A stretch of 5,342 bases of DNA. Origin: an uncultured Methylocystaceae bacterium (GTDB taxonomy: Bacteria; Pseudomonadota; Alphaproteobacteria; Rhizobiales; Beijerinckiaceae). Positions 1 to 5,342 of the stretch are shown one piece after another (positions within the stretch are counted from its first letter, which is position 1; the number at the start of each line of letters is the position of its first letter). A program made the position numbers and the translations under genes. The notes below the pieces were generated by a model. The model worked only from the letters and a program-made list of their open reading frames with translations. It had not been told where the DNA came from and made no database searches. Where the stretch lies: positions 1 through 5,342 of the forward strand of contig CAMFKC010000220.1 of the NCBI GenBank assembly GCA_945956975.1. The letters run 5' to 3'.

Positions 1-1833
<1,833 letters not shown>

Positions 1834-1852
1834 GCCGCTCGCTCTACGGCGC

Positions 1853-1872
1853 GGAAAACATTAACGTTTTCC
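1853..1872. repeat. Short AT-rich inverted repeat before the rpoC terminator
   Basis: The arms GGAAAAC (1853-1859) and GTTTTCC (1866-1872) are perfect complements around a 6-base spacer. The repeat lies 19 bases after the rpoC stop and 4 bases before the terminator stem. In RNA it would form a weak 7-bp hairpin. It could be an RNA 3'-end feature or chance; no function is claimed. Confidence 0.35.
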
Positions 1873-1876
1873 TAAC

Positions 1877-1905
1877 GAGGCCGCCCAACGGGGCGGCCTC
1901 TTTTT
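1877..1905 (+). terminator. Intrinsic (Rho-independent) terminator of the rpo operon
   Basis: A perfect 10-bp GC-rich stem is seen: GAGGCCGCCC (1877-1886) pairs with GGGCGGCCTC (1891-1900) across a 4-base loop AACG. Five T residues follow directly (1901-1905). It begins 43 bases after the rpoC stop, as expected for the end of the rpoBC transcript. On the minus strand the hairpin is not followed by a T-run, so it is judged to act in the + direction only. Confidence 0.93.
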
Positions 1906-1929
1906 CATGGCGAGGCGGCCGGAGAAAAA

Positions 1930-1945
1930 GCTGAGTCAAATCAGC
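1930..1945. repeat. Small inverted repeat upstream of the str promoter
   Basis: The sequence GCTGAGTCAAATCAGC has 5-bp complementary arms (GCTGA and TCAGC) around 6 bases. It ends 20 bases upstream of the -35 element of the predicted str promoter, a position where a transcription factor could bind. The arms are short and match no operator I recognise, so chance is quite possible. Confidence 0.25.
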
Positions 1946-1965
1946 GGTTTTCGTCGCTTTCCGGG

Positions 1966-1994
1966 TTGACTGGATTCGGACCCAAGCATATACA
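1966..1994 (+). promoter_or_regulatory. Predicted sigma-70 (housekeeping) promoter of the str operon
   Basis: A -35 hexamer TTGACT (1966-1971; five of six consensus bases) is followed by a 17-bp spacer and a -10 hexamer TATACA (1989-1994; TATA matches). This is the best housekeeping promoter seen in the 450-base gap. It lies downstream of the rpo terminator and upstream of rpsL, as needed to restart transcription for the ribosomal protein genes. Transcription would start near 2001, leaving a leader of about 280 nt. The start site is inferred, and a second promoter nearer rpsL cannot be excluded. Confidence 0.72.
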
Positions 1995-2180
1995 CGGCCC
2001 GAATTCGACAGGCCGTAGGCCCATGTTGTTTGCCGCGACTCGCGGGAAATGCTGCGGGACCTAAACGCTGTCGGCCTCACCTGTGACCTCTAAGTCATTC
2101 GGCGAAAGGCCCTTTCCAGGGTACTGACGTCGTTCAGGAAGGCAAGATCGCTGCGCTCGCGCGGTGGTCCTCTGCAACCG

Positions 2181-2212
2181 CAGCGCCTTAAGCCGATCGG
2201 CTGAAGGCGTTG
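2181..2212 (+). promoter_or_regulatory. Leader hairpin 1 (strong, 13 bp with one mismatch)
   Basis: Bases 2181-2189 (CAGCGCCTT) pair with 2204-2212 (AAGGCGTTG) with one G-U pair. After a single A/G mismatch (2190/2203), AGCC (2191-2194) pairs with GGCT (2199-2202), closing a GATC tetraloop. The apical 12 bases AGCCGATCGGCT are a perfect palindrome. The bases after it (ATTCGTTT) are not a clean T-run, so a simple terminator or attenuator is not favoured. Function is unknown. Confidence 0.6.
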
Positions 2213-2215
2213 ATT

Positions 2216-2245
2216 CGTTTGCGCACGCATATGCGTGTGCGAGCG
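2216..2245 (+). promoter_or_regulatory. Leader hairpin 2 (13-bp stem, AUAU loop)
   Basis: Bases 2216-2228 pair with 2233-2245 around the loop ATAT, with three G-U wobbles (2218/2243, 2220/2241, 2223/2238) and otherwise Watson-Crick pairs. The core GCGCACGC / GCGTGTGC is strong. It starts only 3 bases after hairpin 1. An ATG at 2231, in frame with rpsL, sits in the loop and stem with no Shine-Dalgarno before it, so it is unlikely to be used as a start. Confidence 0.55.
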
Positions 2246-2258
2246 GTCCAGTTTCAAC

Positions 2259-2281
2259 TTTTCGCTTCAGAAGGGCGAAGA
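2259..2281 (+). promoter_or_regulatory. Hairpin 3 covering the rpsL ribosome-binding site
   Basis: The rpsL Shine-Dalgarno is AGAAGGG (2269-2275), 6 bases before the ATG at 2282. TTCGC (2261-2265) can pair with GCGAA (2275-2279), extended by G-U and A-U pairs on both sides (2259/2281, 2260/2280, 2266/2274, 2267/2273), leaving a CAGAA loop. The GGG of the Shine-Dalgarno would be in the stem and its AGAA in the loop. Stability is only moderate because four of the nine pairs are flanking wobble or A-U pairs. Confidence 0.42.
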
Positions 2282-2653
2282 ATGCCGACGATCAGCCAGT
2301 TGATCCGCAAGCCGCGGCAACAGAAGACCTACCGCGAAAAGGCCCGCCATCTCGGCGCGTGCCCGCAGAAGCGCGGCGTGTGCACGCGCGTCTACACCAC
2401 GACCCCGAAGAAGCCGAACTCGGCGCTCCGCAAGGTCGCCAAGGTTCGTCTGACCAACGGCTTCGAGGTGATCGGCTACATCCCCGGCGAGGGCCACAAC
2501 CTCCAGGAGCACTCCGTGGTCATGATCCGCGGCGGCCGCGTGAAGGACCTTCCGGGCGTTCGCTACCACATTCTGCGCGGCGTGCTCGACACGCAGGGCG
2601 TCAAGGACCGCAAGCAGCGCCGTTCGAAGTACGGCGCGAAGCGTCCGAAGTAA
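2282..2653 (+). CDS. rpsL: 30S ribosomal protein S12
   Basis: S12 sits at the decoding centre of the 30S subunit and monitors codon-anticodon pairing. The 123-residue product has the family's usual length and collinear motifs: ACPQKRGVCTRVYTTTPKKP (26-45), NSALRK (46-51), GEGHNLQEHS (69-78), RGGRVKDLPGVRYH (83-96) and the basic end KDRKQRRSKYGAKRPK. Lys43 and Lys88, whose replacement gives streptomycin resistance or dependence in other bacteria, are both wild type. Asp89, the residue methylthiolated by RimO in E. coli, is present. The ATG at 2282 is chosen because MPTISQLIRKPRQQ matches the family N-terminus and AGAAGGG lies 6 bases upstream. In-frame TTG 2210 and ATG 2231 would add non-homologous residues and lack ribosome-binding sites. 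It is the first gene of the str operon, 17 bases before rpsG. Confidence 0.99.
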   Translation: MPTISQLIRKPRQQKTYREKARHLGACPQKRGVCTRVYTTTPKKPNSALRKVAKVRLTNGFEVIGYIPGEGHNLQEHSVVMIRGGRVKDLPGVRYHILRGVLDTQGVKDRKQRRSKYGAKRPK

Positions 2654-2670
2654 GTTTCGAGGAGACCGAA

Positions 2671-3141
2671 ATGTCCCGTCGCCACAGGGCAGAGAAGCGC
2701 GAAGTCATCCCGGACGCCAAGTACGGCGACGTGGTTCTCGCGAAGTTCATGAACTCGATCATGTACGACGGCAAGAAGTCCGCCGCCGAACAGATCATCT
2801 ACGGCGCCTTCGACCAGATCGAGGCCAAGGCCAAGGCCGATCCGCTCGGCGTCTTCAAGTCCGCGCTCGACAATGTCGCGCCGGCGATCGAAGTGCGCTC
2901 CCGCCGCGTCGGTGGCGCGACCTACCAGGTGCCGGTCGAGGTTCGTCCCGAGCGTCGCCAGGCGCTGGCGATCCGCTGGATCATCACGGCCGCCCGCGGC
3001 CGCAATGACAAGACGATGGTGGAACGCCTCTCGGCGGAGCTGCTGGACGCTTCCAACAATCGCGGCAACGCGGTGAAGAAGCGCGAAGACACGCACCGCA
3101 TGGCGGAAGCCAACCGCGCCTTCTCGCATTACCGCTGGTAA
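2671..3141 (+). CDS. rpsG: 30S ribosomal protein S7
   Basis: S7 is a primary 16S rRNA-binding protein that nucleates assembly of the 30S head and lies near the E site. The 156-residue product has the usual length and starts MSRRHRAEKREVIPDAKYGD. It contains KFMNSIMYDGKKSAAEQIIYGAF (about 25-47), the beta-hairpin region VRSRRVGGATYQVPVEVRPERRQ (about 75-97) and ALAIRWIITAARGR (98-111), and ends KKREDTHRMAEANRAFSHYRW. The start ATG has GAGGAG (2659-2664) 6 bases upstream. The frame stays open far upstream through rpsL (to about 2164), but that extension is an overlapping-frame artefact. In E. coli S7 represses translation of this operon by binding the rpsL-rpsG spacer. Here that spacer is only 17 bases, so such a site there is unlikely. 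Confidence 0.99.
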   Translation: MSRRHRAEKREVIPDAKYGDVVLAKFMNSIMYDGKKSAAEQIIYGAFDQIEAKAKADPLGVFKSALDNVAPAIEVRSRRVGGATYQVPVEVRPERRQALAIRWIITAARGRNDKTMVERLSAELLDASNNRGNAVKKREDTHRMAEANRAFSHYRW

Positions 3142-3169
3142 AGCGAACAGATTTCCGAGGACTGACCCG

Positions 3170-5245
<2,076 letters not shown>

Positions 5246-5287
5246 GCCGTCTGCTGAAACAATTCTGACGTTTGGAAGGAGCCTGCT

Positions 5288-5342
5288 ATGGGCAAGGAAA
5301 AGTTCGAACGCAACAAGCCGCATTGCAACATCGGCACGATTG
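5288..5342 (+). CDS. tuf: Translation elongation factor Tu (EF-Tu), first 18 codons, cut by window end
   Basis: EF-Tu carries aminoacyl-tRNA to the ribosomal A site as a GTP complex. Only the N-terminus MGKEKFERNKPHCNIGTI is visible, ending just before the expected GHVDHGKT P-loop. It is recognisable by KFERNKPHCNIGTI, which is nearly invariant in bacterial EF-Tu. The second residue is Gly, where most homologues have Ala or Ser. The ATG has a strong Shine-Dalgarno AAGGAG (5276-5281) 6 bases upstream. The 42-base gap after fusA has no visible terminator or clear promoter, so cotranscription is likely. Many proteobacteria have two tuf copies; by position this is the str-operon copy (tufA), but whether another exists cannot be seen. 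Confidence 0.96.
   Translation, partial: MGKEKFERNKPHCNIGTI

Larger units (their letters stand above)
2001..2281 (+). promoter_or_regulatory. Predicted long 5' leader of the rpsL-rpsG-fusA-tuf transcript
   Basis: No convincing gene or tRNA lies in this stretch between the predicted transcription start and the rpsL ATG. It contains many short inverted repeats: CCGCG/CGCGG at 2033-2045, a minor GGCC pair at 2011-2021, and a much stronger cluster of hairpins from 2181 to the start codon, listed separately. The leader is long for a ribosomal protein operon with a nearby promoter, which together with the structure suggests a regulatory 5' UTR. I do not recognise it as a known riboswitch or ribosomal-protein leader class. 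The start depends on the promoter call. Confidence 0.5.

Noticed and set aside
1844..2080. A 78-codon minus-strand frame in the rpoC-rpsL gap.
   Set aside because: It runs through the terminator and the predicted promoter of the str operon, starts inside the leader and has no recognisable motif. It is more likely chance.
2023..2093. Two overlapping mini-frames in the leader: 13 codons at 2023-2064 (MLFAATRGKCCGT) and 14 codons at 2049-2093 (MLRDLNAVGLTCDL).
   Set aside because: Such short frames are expected by chance. The first lacks a Shine-Dalgarno, the second has only CGGGA very close to its ATG, and neither has a run of one amino acid typical of attenuation leader peptides.
2210..2281. 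Upstream in-frame starts for rpsL (TTG 2210, ATG 2231).
   Set aside because: They would add residues absent from S12, lack ribosome-binding sites, and the ATG lies within a stable hairpin.
2001..2281. Possible tRNA or known small RNA in the rpoC-rpsL gap.
   Set aside because: No cloverleaf with acceptor stem, GTTC-type T-arm and anticodon arm could be built; the inverted repeats are separate local hairpins.
2164..2670. Long N-terminal extension of the rpsG frame running through rpsL.
   Set aside because: It reads rpsL in the wrong frame and only becomes S7-like from 2671. The S7 start there has a good Shine-Dalgarno and the standard 156-residue length.

Overview
This window is an ordinary core-genome segment from a GC-rich bacterium: the end of the RNA polymerase operon followed by the start of the str (streptomycin) ribosomal operon, all on the + strand. 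The protein sequences look alphaproteobacterial, most likely Hyphomicrobiales (Rhizobiales). The main pointers are the EF-G N-terminus (MPRSHPIEDYRNFGIMAHID), the 691-residue EF-G, the 123-residue S12 and the EF-Tu start MGKEKFERNKPHCN. Family-level placement is inference; genus cannot be set from this sequence alone.

Layout: (1) 1-1833 is the C-terminal 610 codons of rpoC (RNA polymerase beta'), entering the window near the residue equivalent to E. coli K789. (2) 1834-2281 is a gene-free gap of about 450 bases. It holds a textbook intrinsic terminator for the rpo operon (1877-1905), a good sigma-70-type promoter (TTGACT, 17 bp, TATACA; 1966-1994) and a predicted 5' leader of about 280 nt. 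The last 100 nt of that leader contain three consecutive hairpins reaching the rpsL start codon. (3) 2282-5342 is rpsL-rpsG-fusA-tuf: S12, S7, EF-G and the first 18 codons of EF-Tu. The gaps are 17, 28 and 42 nt, each with a Shine-Dalgarno sequence and no visible terminator, so the genes look cotranscribed.

Together the genes supply transcription (beta' catalytic parts) and translation (30S decoding centre and head proteins, translocase, aminoacyl-tRNA carrier). All checked active-site and metal-binding residues are intact, and no gene is truncated except by the window edges.

I found no undescribed multi-gene system, mobile element, CRISPR array or RNA gene. The part most worth a second look is the structured rpsL leader. 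The rpsL-rpsG gap here is too short to hold the S7 feedback site known from E. coli, so regulation may be placed in the leader instead.
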